Source of the DNA: Candidatus Hydrogenedentota bacterium
GTDB lineage: Bacteria; Hydrogenedentota; Hydrogenedentia; Hydrogenedentales; JAEUWI01
Direction: 5' to 3'
NCBI GenBank assembly: GCA_019637335.1
Contig: JAHBVV010000002.1
Span: forward strand, 186,001 to 250,000
Length of the DNA: 64,000 bases
A model generated the notes under the pieces. It saw only the letters and a program-made list of their open reading frames with translations, did no database searches and had not been told where the DNA came from. Below are positions 41,159-49,552 of the stretch, in pieces. Position 1 is the first letter of the stretch. Every line of letters starts with the position of its first letter. A program made the translations under genes and the position numbers.

Positions 41159-43212
41159 TCTTCAGGCGCGGGCGATTGCGCCGCCTGGCGGACGGTGTAC
41201 ATGCGCCGGTGCAGATCCGCCGCCGATTCCACAAGCTTCGCGTAGGGCCGATCAGTCACGTCGACGAGGCCGATGTTGTAATTCTCGCCATCGTAGCTGC
41301 GGCCCGTCACGGGCTCGTCCACATATTGGAACCAGTGCGCGCCCACGACCGCGGGGTGGCGCAGCAGCGACTCGACATAACGAACGTAGGCGGCGCCGCG
41401 ATCTTCCTGGCTGGCGACCGGCACGAGCCCGGGGTGAAACATGCCGCGGTCGGTGGCGCCGAAGTGGAATTCGCCGATGATTACCGGTTTTCCGAGCGAC
41501 GCGTAGTGGGCGGCGCGATCGCCACTCAGTTCGGGGGCGTACAGGTTGAAGCTGACAGCGTCGGCGTGATCCGCGCAGGCGCGCACGGCGGGCGCGGGCG
41601 CGCTGGCGAACCGCGCGCCCAGGTAAAGCTGGTTGGGCGCGTGCCGGGCGATGGCCTCCTTGACTGTCTGGAAATAGCGCGCGGCAAAGGCGTGCAAGAA
41701 GGCGTCCAGGTCCTCCCGGGCCGCCTGGCTTGCCCCGGCCTCCCGAATTTCCGCCCACTCCGTGTGGCTGGTCCCCCACGCCGCGTTGAGCGCGCCGATA
41801 TCGCCGTGGCGCGCCGCGAGGAAGTCCTCAAAGGCCTGGCGCGCGGGCTGATCCGGTCCGCTCGCGAGCACGCCGCCGAGGATCCCCTCCCAGGCCAGCT
41901 CGTTGTCCACGAAGTAACCGATGCAGCGGTTGTTGTCGCGCCAGGCTTCGACGCCGCGCTGAACCGCCGCGTCCACGGCCGGCGCGAAGCCGGGATCGTA
42001 GACATCCATCATCCGCGCCCAGTAGCCGCTGGCCGCTTCAATCGGGCGCACGCCGGCTATCGACAGACTTGCGACGAAGGGTAGATCGCCGTCCCGCATA
42101 ACGTCATGCTGGCTCCAGTTGCCGAGGGTATTGAAGCCCCATCCGCGCAGCCGCGCGATTGCGGTCTCGCGCCATTTCGGAGCCCAGTCCGGCCCGAAGG
42201 CGCGGATCAGGTTGGCCGTGTAGAAGCCGAAGGTCCGCCCCTCCCCGCCGATGGTCTCGGCCATGCTGTGGGCGCCCCGCGCGTAGCCGAACGCGGCCTT
42301 GAAGCGACCGTCGTCCGCTTCCGGCAGCCACTCGAACCACGCGTCCCGCTGCTCGATGAAGGTGCGCTCCCAGGTCCCCACGCAGTTTACGCCGGCGGAA
42401 AAGAACCGGTGGCCCTCGGGGGTGATCAGCCACCAGCGCCCGTCAATCTGTTCGGTGCGAAACCAGCCCGTGGCCTCGCGGGCGGGCGCGCCGGTCCAGC
42501 CGCCATAGGCGTCTCTATCCGGGATGAGATCCTCGCGCCGATCGGCATCGTAGACGCGCCGCAGATCCCCGTCGGTGCGCACCTTGCCGGGCCAGTCCAT
42601 GTACCGGTACTGGCCGTAGCGATCAATGAAGGGAAAGGGGACTTTCTCGGCCAGGTCCCCGCCTTGGCCGAAGAGTTCCGCCGAAGTAATCAGGATGGAC
42701 GACGGGCTTTCCGGCTGGCTGAGAAAGAGCTGCCAGCCGGTGATGGCGGCGAGATTCAGCGGGGCGCCGGTACCCATGGGACCGCGCACGGGGATGCCGC
42801 GCATGCCCCAGAAGCGCTTCCGGTCCGCCGTGTTGAAATAGAGGACGATTTCCGCCGCCGATCCCGCCTCAATGCGCTGCTGCACCGTGTTGCAGTGGTC
42901 GATCCCGTTGGCGCCGGCGTTGTCCACGCGGAGATTGAGGGCCACGGACTCGTTTCCCGGATTGAACAGCCCCACGCGGATTCCGGCGTGCGCGGACCAG
43001 TCCCAGGGCGCGTCGCCGGCGTCGAATGCGATATTCGGCCAGGAGGCATCGTGGCCGAAGTCGACGCGAATGGCGCGCGCGTTCCGATGGTCGACCAGAA
43101 CGGTCGCGGCGTCATTCAGGCGGGCGAAATCGGGCAGTACGCCGCTCGCCACGTCGGGCAGGCCGGGCGTCGCGGACGCCGCGATGGCGATCAGGAAAAT
43201 CAGGGGGTACAT
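41155..43212 (-). CDS. Secreted GH50-like (beta-agarase-type) glycoside hydrolase
   Basis: The protein has 685 residues with a short signal peptide (residues about 1-15). The N-terminal half contains a carbohydrate-binding-like beta domain (about 20-180). The C-terminal half is a clan GH-A TIM barrel. The acid/base candidate is in GYFVDNELAW (near 430) and the nucleophile candidate in VIIGEFHFG (near 600). Around the barrel, RTEQIDGRWWLITPEGHRFFSAGVNC-like segments (near 258) recall beta-agarase GH50 and related hydrolases. True substrate specificity (agarose or another galactan) cannot be decided by eye. It is followed upstream by the phosphatase gene (13 bp between), so the two are likely co-transcribed. 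Confidence 0.75.
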   Translation of the reverse strand: MYPLIFLIAIAASATPGLPDVASGVLPDFARLNDAATVLVDHRNARAIRVDFGHDASWPNIAFDAGDAPWDWSAHAGIRVGLFNPGNESVALNLRVDNAGANGIDHCNTVQQRIEAGSAAEIVLYFNTADRKRFWGMRGIPVRGPMGTGAPLNLAAITGWQLFLSQPESPSSILITSAELFGQGGDLAEKVPFPFIDRYGQYRYMDWPGKVRTDGDLRRVYDADRREDLIPDRDAYGGWTGAPAREATGWFRTEQIDGRWWLITPEGHRFFSAGVNCVGTWERTFIEQRDAWFEWLPEADDGRFKAAFGYARGAHSMAETIGGEGRTFGFYTANLIRAFGPDWAPKWRETAIARLRGWGFNTLGNWSQHDVMRDGDLPFVASLSIAGVRPIEAASGYWARMMDVYDPGFAPAVDAAVQRGVEAWRDNNRCIGYFVDNELAWEGILGGVLASGPDQPARQAFEDFLAARHGDIGALNAAWGTSHTEWAEIREAGASQAAREDLDAFLHAFAARYFQTVKEAIARHAPNQLYLGARFASAPAPAVRACADHADAVSFNLYAPELSGDRAAHYASLGKPVIIGEFHFGATDRGMFHPGLVPVASQEDRGAAYVRYVESLLRHPAVVGAHWFQYVDEPVTGRSYDGENYNIGLVDVTDRPYAKLVESAADLHRRMYTVRQAAQSPAPED

Positions 43213-43225
43213 GGCAAGCCCGGAC

Positions 43226-44437
43226 TCAGGGCAGGGTGAATTCGTCCAGCACGGCGCCTTCCGGATCGATGGCCTTGAACGAGAGCTTGTCGTCGGCCAC
43301 GTCGATCACCCAGAAGTGCTGGGCGGCGGCCTCCACCTGGTTGTACCAGCGGGGTTCCGGATCCACTGTGCGGGCGCCGCGGCCGAAGGTGCCGTCGCCA
43401 ATGTAGATGGTCCCCTGCTCGACCACCTGGCCACCCTTGAGCGGCTTGGTGCGTTTAAGGACGTGGTCGTGGTGCTCGAGGCCCACCGTCAGGCCGAACT
43501 GATCGAAGAGGGGGCCCCAATGCACGCGGCCCTGCGCCGAACCCTCGCCCTCGTAGGGACGATGCGCGGGGTAGAGCGGGACGTGGTATGCCGCAAACTT
43601 GTACTTCACATCCTTGTATTTCTCCATCTCCGCGGCGAGCCAATCGGTCTGCGCGCCGGCGTGCGGGCGGAGATGGCCGCTGTCAAGCACGAACAGGATC
43701 AGGTTGTCGCCGAACTTGCGGGAATAGTAGAGATCGCCCGCCTGGCGTCCGAACAAGCTCATGTACCACGGGGCCCGCAGCGCGATGTCCTCGGTGTTGT
43801 AGCGGTTCGTCTCGTGGTTGCCGATGGCGCAGACAAGCGGGATCATCCGGCCGTCGGACGTCACCATCAGCTCGCTCCAGTTCTTGAGCCACAGGTCCCA
43901 GGTGGCGAAACCGCCCAGCAGCCCGTTCACGTAGGCGATATCCCCGCCGATCACCGCGAAATCCGGGTCCTGCTTGCCGGCCAGCGTCAAAAGCGGGATC
44001 GCGTTGCCATCCACCGCCATGTCGCCGCCATTCACGATGCGAAGCGGCGCGTTCCCGCCCGGGAGCGTCCGGAAGGAACGGGGCGCGGACGGGCCCGTGT
44101 CCTCGTCGGTGGTCATGAAGTGGTAGACGGTCCCCGGGGCCAGGTCCTTGAGCGCGGCGACGTACATGGTGCGGCGATCGCTCAGCTCCATCGGGGTCTG
44201 CACGTACTGGGGGCGCACGCGGTTGGCGTACTCGCCGGGCTCCGCATGCGGCGCGGTGTCGAAATGAAGCTCCAGGGTGTCGCTCGCCCGCGGCATGACG
44301 ATGTTCACGTCGATCGACGTTTCCGGGGCGTCCGAATAGGTCAGGTAAATGTGGAGCGGTTCCGCCGCCACGGCAAGGCCGAATACGAGAAACAGCGCAA
44401 CGAGTAATACGCGGGAGCAGCGAAACAGTTGATTCAT
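43226..44437 (-). CDS. Secreted purple-acid-phosphatase-like metallophosphoesterase
   Basis: ATG at 44437 gives 403 residues with a signal peptide (about 1-25). An N-terminal fibronectin-like domain of the purple acid phosphatase type (about 25-130) precedes the calcineurin-like metallophosphatase domain. Metal-ligand motifs are visible in order: NGGDMAVDG near 137, IGGDIAY near 165, IGNHET near 206, AAYHVPLYP near 282 and LEHHDHVLKR near 320. The enzyme should hydrolyse phosphomonoesters outside the cytoplasm. The stop lies 13 bp before the glycoside hydrolase start, consistent with a two-gene operon for breaking down organic matter. Confidence 0.88.
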   Translation of the reverse strand: MNQLFRCSRVLLVALFLVFGLAVAAEPLHIYLTYSDAPETSIDVNIVMPRASDTLELHFDTAPHAEPGEYANRVRPQYVQTPMELSDRRTMYVAALKDLAPGTVYHFMTTDEDTGPSAPRSFRTLPGGNAPLRIVNGGDMAVDGNAIPLLTLAGKQDPDFAVIGGDIAYVNGLLGGFATWDLWLKNWSELMVTSDGRMIPLVCAIGNHETNRYNTEDIALRAPWYMSLFGRQAGDLYYSRKFGDNLILFVLDSGHLRPHAGAQTDWLAAEMEKYKDVKYKFAAYHVPLYPAHRPYEGEGSAQGRVHWGPLFDQFGLTVGLEHHDHVLKRTKPLKGGQVVEQGTIYIGDGTFGRGARTVDPEPRWYNQVEAAAQHFWVIDVADDKLSFKAIDPEGAVLDEFTLP

Positions 44438-44562
44438 GGTACGGCAGCCTTCATTGCACGGTAAAGAATACTCGCCCCGGATGGGACGCCCAAGATTGTA
44501 CAGTGTCCGGTCATCGTAGCAATAAACGCGGCGGCATTCAACCGCGCGTAAACCCGCGGCGA

Positions 44563-45537
44563 TCAGGGCACGGGTTTGCCGCGCGCGGCGGTGAACAGGG
44601 TGTACCACGCTTCGCGGCTCAGGGCGACGCGATCCGCCTCGCAGGCGGCCGCGATCCGCTCCAGCTTCGTCGTGCCGATAACCGGGAGAATGCCCGCCGG
44701 ATGGCGCATGAGCCAGGCCAGCGCGATGGCCTCGCGCGAGACGCCAGATTCGCGCGCCCGATCGGCGATGGCGTCCGCCAGCGCGATGGCCGCCTCCGGG
44801 GCGTCCTCGGGCGGATCGAGTATGCGCCCGCGCGCCAGGGGCGTCCAGGCCTGCACCTGGATGCCGTGCATGCGGCAGTAGTCGAGCGTGCCCCGCCCGC
44901 CGGTGTAGGTGTAGCCGGTCTGGTTCACGCCGACGCACTCGTCGATGAGGTGCGGGTGGCCCAGGCTGATCTCGAGCTGGTTCGCCACGATGGGATGGTC
45001 GAGGCTCGCCTGCAGGAGCGCGATCTGGCCGGCGCTGAAATTGCTCACGCCGAAAAAGCGCACTTTTCCGGCACGGTGCACCGCGTCGAAGGCGCGCGCG
45101 ACCTCGTCCGGCTCCATGAGCGGGTCGGGGCGGTGCAGGAGCAGCACATCGATCTGTTCGATGCCGAGGCGCTGGAGCGATCCGTCCACGGACGCCACAA
45201 TATGGTCGAAGCTGAAGTCGTAGCGGCCCGGCAGGCCCGGTTCGGGTATATCCGGGAAGCGAATGCCGCATTTCGTCTGGATTATGATGCGATCGCGCAG
45301 GCCCGGAAGCGCGCGGAGCACCTCGCCGAATACCTGCTCCGACTTCCCGCGGGCGTAGATATCGGCGTGATCGAAGAAGTTGATGCCGTGTTCAAGCGCG
45401 GTCGCGACCAGGGCGGTGGCGTGCTTCACTTCGGCGGGCGTGTAGGGGGATGCGTCCCAGCGATCGCTGAGCCCCATGCAGCCGTATAGAATTCGCGATA
45501 CCTGGATGCCGGTATCGGCGAGCGGGCAGGTTTTCAT
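44563..45537 (-). CDS. Aldo/keto reductase
   Basis: ATG at 45537 gives 324 residues. The TIM-barrel AKR tetrad is readable: Asp and Tyr in FFDHADIYARG (near 51-60), Lys in IIIQTKCGIR (near 87) and His in LLLHRPDPLM (near 125). Later blocks FFGVSNFSAGQ (near 150) and a C-terminal NADPH-binding-like IGTTKLERIAAA (near 290) support the family. The subgroup looks like the YdhF/oxidoreductase type. The substrate is unknown. It lies 125 bp upstream of the phosphatase gene on the same strand. No signal peptide, so cytoplasmic. Confidence 0.93.
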   Translation of the reverse strand: MKTCPLADTGIQVSRILYGCMGLSDRWDASPYTPAEVKHATALVATALEHGINFFDHADIYARGKSEQVFGEVLRALPGLRDRIIIQTKCGIRFPDIPEPGLPGRYDFSFDHIVASVDGSLQRLGIEQIDVLLLHRPDPLMEPDEVARAFDAVHRAGKVRFFGVSNFSAGQIALLQASLDHPIVANQLEISLGHPHLIDECVGVNQTGYTYTGGRGTLDYCRMHGIQVQAWTPLARGRILDPPEDAPEAAIALADAIADRARESGVSREAIALAWLMRHPAGILPVIGTTKLERIAAACEADRVALSREAWYTLFTAARGKPVP

Positions 45538-45720
45538 GGGCGGAACCCTCCGGATGGTGTGTCGATTCAGGCGCACAGTATCCCGCGCGGCGCGAGAATT
45601 GCAATCGCGCGGCGTCAGGGCAATCGCATTGGGATTGGATCGAAGCAGATGGGTGTTCGCTCTTGGCGAATTGGGACCTCGAATCAAAGCGCGTGGGTGT
45701 ATCTGGGTGACGGCATCTCG

Positions 45721-45765
45721 GCCGGCAGGGATGCCGGCGCTTCAACACGCGCCAATTACCCGATT
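45721..45765. repeat. Single GCCGGCA-core element
   Basis: GCCGGCAGGGATGCCGGCGC at 45721-45740 is followed by TTCAACACGCGCCAATTACC. The first part is identical to the cores in clusters A and B. The second part matches the variant at 60248 (TCCAACACGCGCAC). Confidence 0.8.
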
Positions 45766-45865
45766 CCCGGTAGTTCAAATGGCGAGTGGCTCGTTCACGA
45801 AGTTTATACACGACTGCCGCTCGCGGCGCGTGGAACTTCGGGCGCGCCCCCGTTACAATGGGCGT

Positions 45866-45905
45866 AGTACTTCAGGCGTCTGAAGTAAGGCGTTCGCCGA
45901 TACGA
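45866..45905. repeat. Second TACTTCAG palindromic element
   Basis: TACTTCAGGCGTCTGAAGTA (about 45868-45887) is a near-perfect palindrome followed by AGGCGTTCGCCGATACGA. The trailer is identical to that at 21.7 kb. Confidence 0.65.
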
Positions 45906-45930
45906 TAAGCCTCACTTACACGGGATGTAT

Positions 45931-46235
45931 TCGTCATTCCCGCGAAGGGGGCTGTCGATTTAACGTGTGCGGTGAGCGCATTTCCTACAATTTTGTGCTA
46001 ACGCCCTATGGCGTCATTCCCGCGAAAGCGGGAATCCAGTGGAATTCGGAGGTTTGTGCGATCGCGTCGCTGGATCCCCGCGTTCGCGGGGATGACGGAT
46101 CTGCTCATTCGTTCTATAGTGTAGGGTGAGTTAAGTAAACCAACAGCCCCGAAGGCGGGAATCCAGAGGGGTTGCGAGGTTAACGTTGCATGGTCTCTGG
46201 ATCCCCACATTCGTGGGGATGACGGTGTTCGATCA
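45931..46235. repeat. CGTCATTCCCGCG-type inverted-repeat elements
   Basis: Between the aldo/keto reductase and the first sialidase lie a half element at 45931-45950 (TCGTCATTCCCGCGAAG) and two full elements at about 46012-46096 and 46147-46224. Each full element has outer arms of the type ATTCCCGC-GGAATCCAG and CTGGATCCCC-GGGGATGACG. The family is widespread in bacterial genomes as a noncoding mobile or hairpin element. No gene is seen in the rest of this 808-bp gap. Confidence 0.75.
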
Positions 46236-46345
46236 TCGAGAGTAGCCACCGTTCGGTGCGACGGCGGTGACTGCTTCAGACGGCTAAAGAATTACCAATG
46301 GGCCCAGGCCTTAACCGCGCCCGCGCGCGCCGAGGAGAGTGTTCC

Positions 46346-47554
46346 ATGCGTATCCCGCTCCTGCCCCTCTTTCTGATTGCCTTCGTGTCCGCAACGTACG
46401 CCGCGCCGTTCTACGAGGAGACGCACATTTTCGCGTACGACACGCCCAACCATGTGCACGCGTCCAGCCTCGTGGAGACGACTTCGGGTGAATTGATCGC
46501 GGTCTGGTACGAGAATGGCGTGGATATCGATGATCCGCGCTACTACTACGAGCGCCGGGACAAGAGCTCCGACGTGCGCATCGGCGGCGCGCGCAAGCCC
46601 GCTGGCGGATCGTGGAGCAAGCCGTTCGTCATGGCGGACACCTTCGGGGTCTCCGACAACAACCCCACGCTCGCCATCGACCAGCAGCAACGGCTCTGGC
46701 TGGTCTACCCCACGCTGCTCGGGGTGCCGGACTGGACCTGGGGCAGCGCGGTGGTGCGCTACCGCATCGCGACCGATCTCTCCGGGGAGGGCCCGCCCGC
46801 GTGGGCGAAGAGCGATATCCTCGTGCCGCATCCCACCGGCCTGGAGGCGGTGATCGACGCGACGGCGGAAGCCTGGCGCGACCGCGGCGGCGAGGGCAAC
46901 GAGCGGGTGCTCGGCTACATTGAGCGCATGAAAGAGCGGCTCCAGGAACCGCTCGTGCAGCGGCTGGGCTGGATGCCGCGCGCCCATCCGCTGATCCGGC
47001 GCGACGGCGCCGTCGTTCTTCCCTTGAGCAACGAGAACGTCAATATTGCGATGATGGCGATCACGAAGGACGGCGGCGAGACCTGGACCTACTCCAACCC
47101 GGTTCCCGAAGCCGGCCTCACCCAGCCCACGCTGGTCGAATACGAGGATGGCCACATCAGCGCCTTCTTCCGCAACAGCGGCCCGGAGCGGCGCATCAAG
47201 CGGAGCGACTCGGCCGACGGCGGGATGACCTGGGGCCCGGTTACGGTGACGGATCTCGTGCACCCCGGGGCGGGCATCGAGGCGCTCGCGTTGAAGAACG
47301 GGAACCTCCTCATGATCTACAACGACGTGGAGGAAAGCCCGCGCGACAAACTGGCGGTTTCGATCTCGGATGACCGGGGGAAGACGTGGAAATGGACCCG
47401 GCACATCGAGGACACCGACGGCGCCCGCTACGACTACCCGAGCATCATCCAGGCGGCCGACGGGACGCTCCACGCGACCTACAGCTACAACCTGGAAACC
47501 ATCAAGCACGTGCATTTTAACGAGGAATGGGTGCGGGCCGGCGATCCGCGCTGA
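46346..47554 (+). CDS. Secreted sialidase-like BNR-repeat protein
   Basis: ATG at 46346 follows GAGGAGAG and gives 402 residues; the first 19 form a signal peptide. Asp-box (SxDxGxTW-type) motifs are visible in TKDGGETW (near 250), SADGGMTW (near 293) and SDDRGKTW (near 345), indicating a six-bladed beta-propeller. A closing YDYPSIIQAADGTLHATYSY block is typical of the BNR_2 (sialidase/neuraminidase-like) family. Many such proteins in Planctomycetes-like bacteria are not proven sialidases. It is followed 28 bp later by a second propeller gene on the same strand, so they form a pair. Sugar substrate unknown. Confidence 0.88.
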   Translation: MRIPLLPLFLIAFVSATYAAPFYEETHIFAYDTPNHVHASSLVETTSGELIAVWYENGVDIDDPRYYYERRDKSSDVRIGGARKPAGGSWSKPFVMADTFGVSDNNPTLAIDQQQRLWLVYPTLLGVPDWTWGSAVVRYRIATDLSGEGPPAWAKSDILVPHPTGLEAVIDATAEAWRDRGGEGNERVLGYIERMKERLQEPLVQRLGWMPRAHPLIRRDGAVVLPLSNENVNIAMMAITKDGGETWTYSNPVPEAGLTQPTLVEYEDGHISAFFRNSGPERRIKRSDSADGGMTWGPVTVTDLVHPGAGIEALALKNGNLLMIYNDVEESPRDKLAVSISDDRGKTWKWTRHIEDTDGARYDYPSIIQAADGTLHATYSYNLETIKHVHFNEEWVRAGDPR

Positions 47555-47582
47555 TTTGGCCCGCCGCCGCCTGGAGTCGTTC

Positions 47583-48635
47583 ATGAATGGCCTTGCCGTT
47601 TTTTGCGCCGCGCTGATCGGCGCGTTTGCCACCGCCGCCGCGGAGGAGGCCCGCGCGCCCATCGCGGCGACCTTTACCGCCGTGTCCGGGGCCACGGTGT
47701 GGCCCAACCTGACCCGGCTTCCCGACGGGACCCTCCTGCTTGCGGGGTTTAACAAACCGAGCCACGGGCAGGTCGAGGGCGATGTCGCCTGCTGGGCCAG
47801 CACGGACGAGGGCCGCACCTGGACGCACCGGGGCACGCTGACCGAGCACGCGCCGAACACGGTGCGCATGAACCAGGCGGTGGGTCTCGACGCGGACGGC
47901 AACCTGATCGCGCTGGTCGGCGGGTGGACGGACGAACAGCAGCCCGGCGCGCCAAAGCGCAATGTCTTCCGGGACGCCATCCTCCGCCCGTGGGTGTGCC
48001 AGTCGGACGGCGGCGGCAGGACCTGGCGGGTGCACAAAAACTTCCCGGCCGATCCGCTGGGCCGCGAAATGGTCGCCTTCGGCGATATCGTCGTCTCCGA
48101 CGGGGGCCGGCTGAACGCCTCCGCCTACGGGACCACGTACTGGGACAAGCCCGGCCCGTGGATGCCCTACTTTCTGACGAGCGAGGACAACGGCGCCTCG
48201 TGGCAGGTCCGCTCCAAGATTGCGGATGGCCTGAATGAAACCGCCCTGCTCTACCTCGGCGGCGGGGAATGGCTCGCGGCCATCCGCGGTACGGCCACCT
48301 TCCTGTTTCGTTCCACGGATGACGGCCTGACCTGGGTGGACGAGGGCGCGGTCACCGACGACCGCCAGTACCCCGCGCACCTGCTGCGGCTGGAGGACGG
48401 GCGCATCGTCCTCACCGCGGGCGACCGCCGCGCCGGCCAGCTCGGGGTCCGCGCGCGCATCAGCGCGGACAAAGGCAAGACCTGGGGGGAAACCCTCGAT
48501 ATCGCGGCCATGCCGGAATCCGACGGCGGCTACCCCGCCAGCATCGAGCGGAACGACGGCACGATCCTCACCCTGTTCTACGCGAAAGACGGCGACACGT
48601 ATTCGGTCCAGGCCGCGATTTGGGCTGTGCCGTGA
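47583..48635 (+). CDS. Second secreted sialidase-like BNR-repeat protein
   Basis: ATG at 47583 gives 350 residues with a signal peptide (about 1-20). At least five Asp boxes are present: STDEGRTW, SDGGGRTW, SEDNGASW, STDDGLTW and SADKGKTW, spaced 45-70 residues apart, so the protein is essentially one beta-propeller. The final GGYPASIERNDGTILTLFY block matches the same family as the preceding gene, but the two proteins are only loosely alike elsewhere, so this is not a recent duplication. It probably works with the upstream paralogue on extracellular glycans. Longer frames upstream of 47583 overlap the first gene out of frame and are not coding. Confidence 0.88.
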   Translation: MNGLAVFCAALIGAFATAAAEEARAPIAATFTAVSGATVWPNLTRLPDGTLLLAGFNKPSHGQVEGDVACWASTDEGRTWTHRGTLTEHAPNTVRMNQAVGLDADGNLIALVGGWTDEQQPGAPKRNVFRDAILRPWVCQSDGGGRTWRVHKNFPADPLGREMVAFGDIVVSDGGRLNASAYGTTYWDKPGPWMPYFLTSEDNGASWQVRSKIADGLNETALLYLGGGEWLAAIRGTATFLFRSTDDGLTWVDEGAVTDDRQYPAHLLRLEDGRIVLTAGDRRAGQLGVRARISADKGKTWGETLDIAAMPESDGGYPASIERNDGTILTLFYAKDGDTYSVQAAIWAVP

Positions 48636-48825
48636 TCGCTGGCGACCATGGCAACGCGGCCCATGCAGGAGGCGCGCTCAGGCCCCGGCCCGTTGGAGGC
48701 GGGGAAGCCGGCGAGCTGAGCTGGGCGTAAGCCCTCTATTGCAATGCATTCATAATATAGGTGGCTGTCCCTATTTCCCAGGAGGCAGGGCATCCTGCCT
48801 GCATCCACCCTTTCGCCACCCCTGT

Positions 48826-48896
48826 GCCAACTGCCAACTGCCAACTGCCAACTGCCAACTGCCAACTGCCAACTGCCAACTGCCAACTGTCAACTG
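48826..48896. repeat. Heptanucleotide tandem repeat (CCAACTG)10
   Basis: Nine perfect CCAACTG units and a tenth TCAACTG unit run from 48827 to 48896. The complementary word is CAGTTGG. The repeat is noncoding; the frame across it spells a QLAVGSW-like artefact. Confidence 0.97.
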
Positions 48897-48952
48897 CCCC
48901 CGGGTGTGCCACGGTCAAGCCCGCAAGGGCTTGCCCGTGCGAAGCCCCAACC

Positions 48953-49142
48953 ACAGTCATGCCTCCCGCCGCTACCCCGACCGGGACAGGCGCGCGCACC
49001 GGCGGTGTTTGCGTAGGGCGGCGGTCTCATGCGCGGAACGCCGGTCTCCGTGCGCGGGTTCGAGGTTTCCAGCGCGCACCCGTCCCTTGGCGGCGCCAAG
49101 GGACGTACCCGCGCACAGGCGCCAGACGTTGCGGCGCAAGCA
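48953..49142. repeat. Hairpin repeat related to one at 51.83-51.95 kb
   Basis: The words ACCCCGACCGGGACAGGCGC (48974) and CGCACCCGTCCCTTGGCGGC (49075) reappear, slightly diverged, at about 51830 and 51925. A perfect hairpin with 11-bp arms CGTCCCTTGGC/GCCAAGGGACG lies at 49081-49105. No gene is seen in this gap. Confidence 0.6.
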
Positions 49143-49523
49143 TTATCTTGACTTTTTCCAGTCCTTCCACAGGACGGGACCAGCCAAGAGCGCCAGAAGC
49201 GCAAAAGCCACGAGTTTATCCCGCGCATACAGCGCGAGCAGGATGACCATACTGACCAGGGCAGACTTTTTTATCGCCGCGTCCAGATCAAAGTCCGATG
49301 AGGGCTTGCCGACGCGTTCGGCGGCGTCCTTCCACATCTCGTGAATCCGCGATATCCCTTCGAAGAAAAAGTGTCCCGCGGTATAGAACACAAAGAACCA
49401 CATCCCGCGCCAAATCGCATCGCCCAGCGGGCGTTCCCGGTACACGTACTCCAGTGCAAACGCCGCCACCACGGTCCCGATCGCGCTTGGCACAAGAAAG
49501 TTTCTAACATCTTGCCGGTTCAT
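49143..49523 (-). CDS. Small uncharacterised membrane protein
   Basis: This 126-residue protein has hydrophobic segments near residues 10-27, 38-56 and 88-118, the last long enough for two short helices. The middle loop is charged (RIHEMWKDAAERVGKPSSDFDLD). The ATG at 49523 follows GGGGAG at a workable distance. I recognise no family. It reads in the same direction as the following large secreted-protein gene, but that gene lies upstream and ends 30 bp before this start, so co-transcription is likely. Codon use looks normal for the window. Function unknown. Confidence 0.6.
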   Translation of the reverse strand: MNRQDVRNFLVPSAIGTVVAAFALEYVYRERPLGDAIWRGMWFFVFYTAGHFFFEGISRIHEMWKDAAERVGKPSSDFDLDAAIKKSALVSMVILLALYARDKLVAFALLALLAGPVLWKDWKKSR

Positions 49524-49552
49524 CCTGGCGCATCTCCCCTGTTTTTCCCGAT

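Noticed and set aside
48826-48896. Possible CRISPR array at the CCAACTG repeat
   Set aside because: The units are 7 bp and directly adjacent, with no spacers.
48578-48999. Minus-strand frames with GSWQLAV repeats
   Set aside because: They are the translation of the CCAACTG heptamer array.
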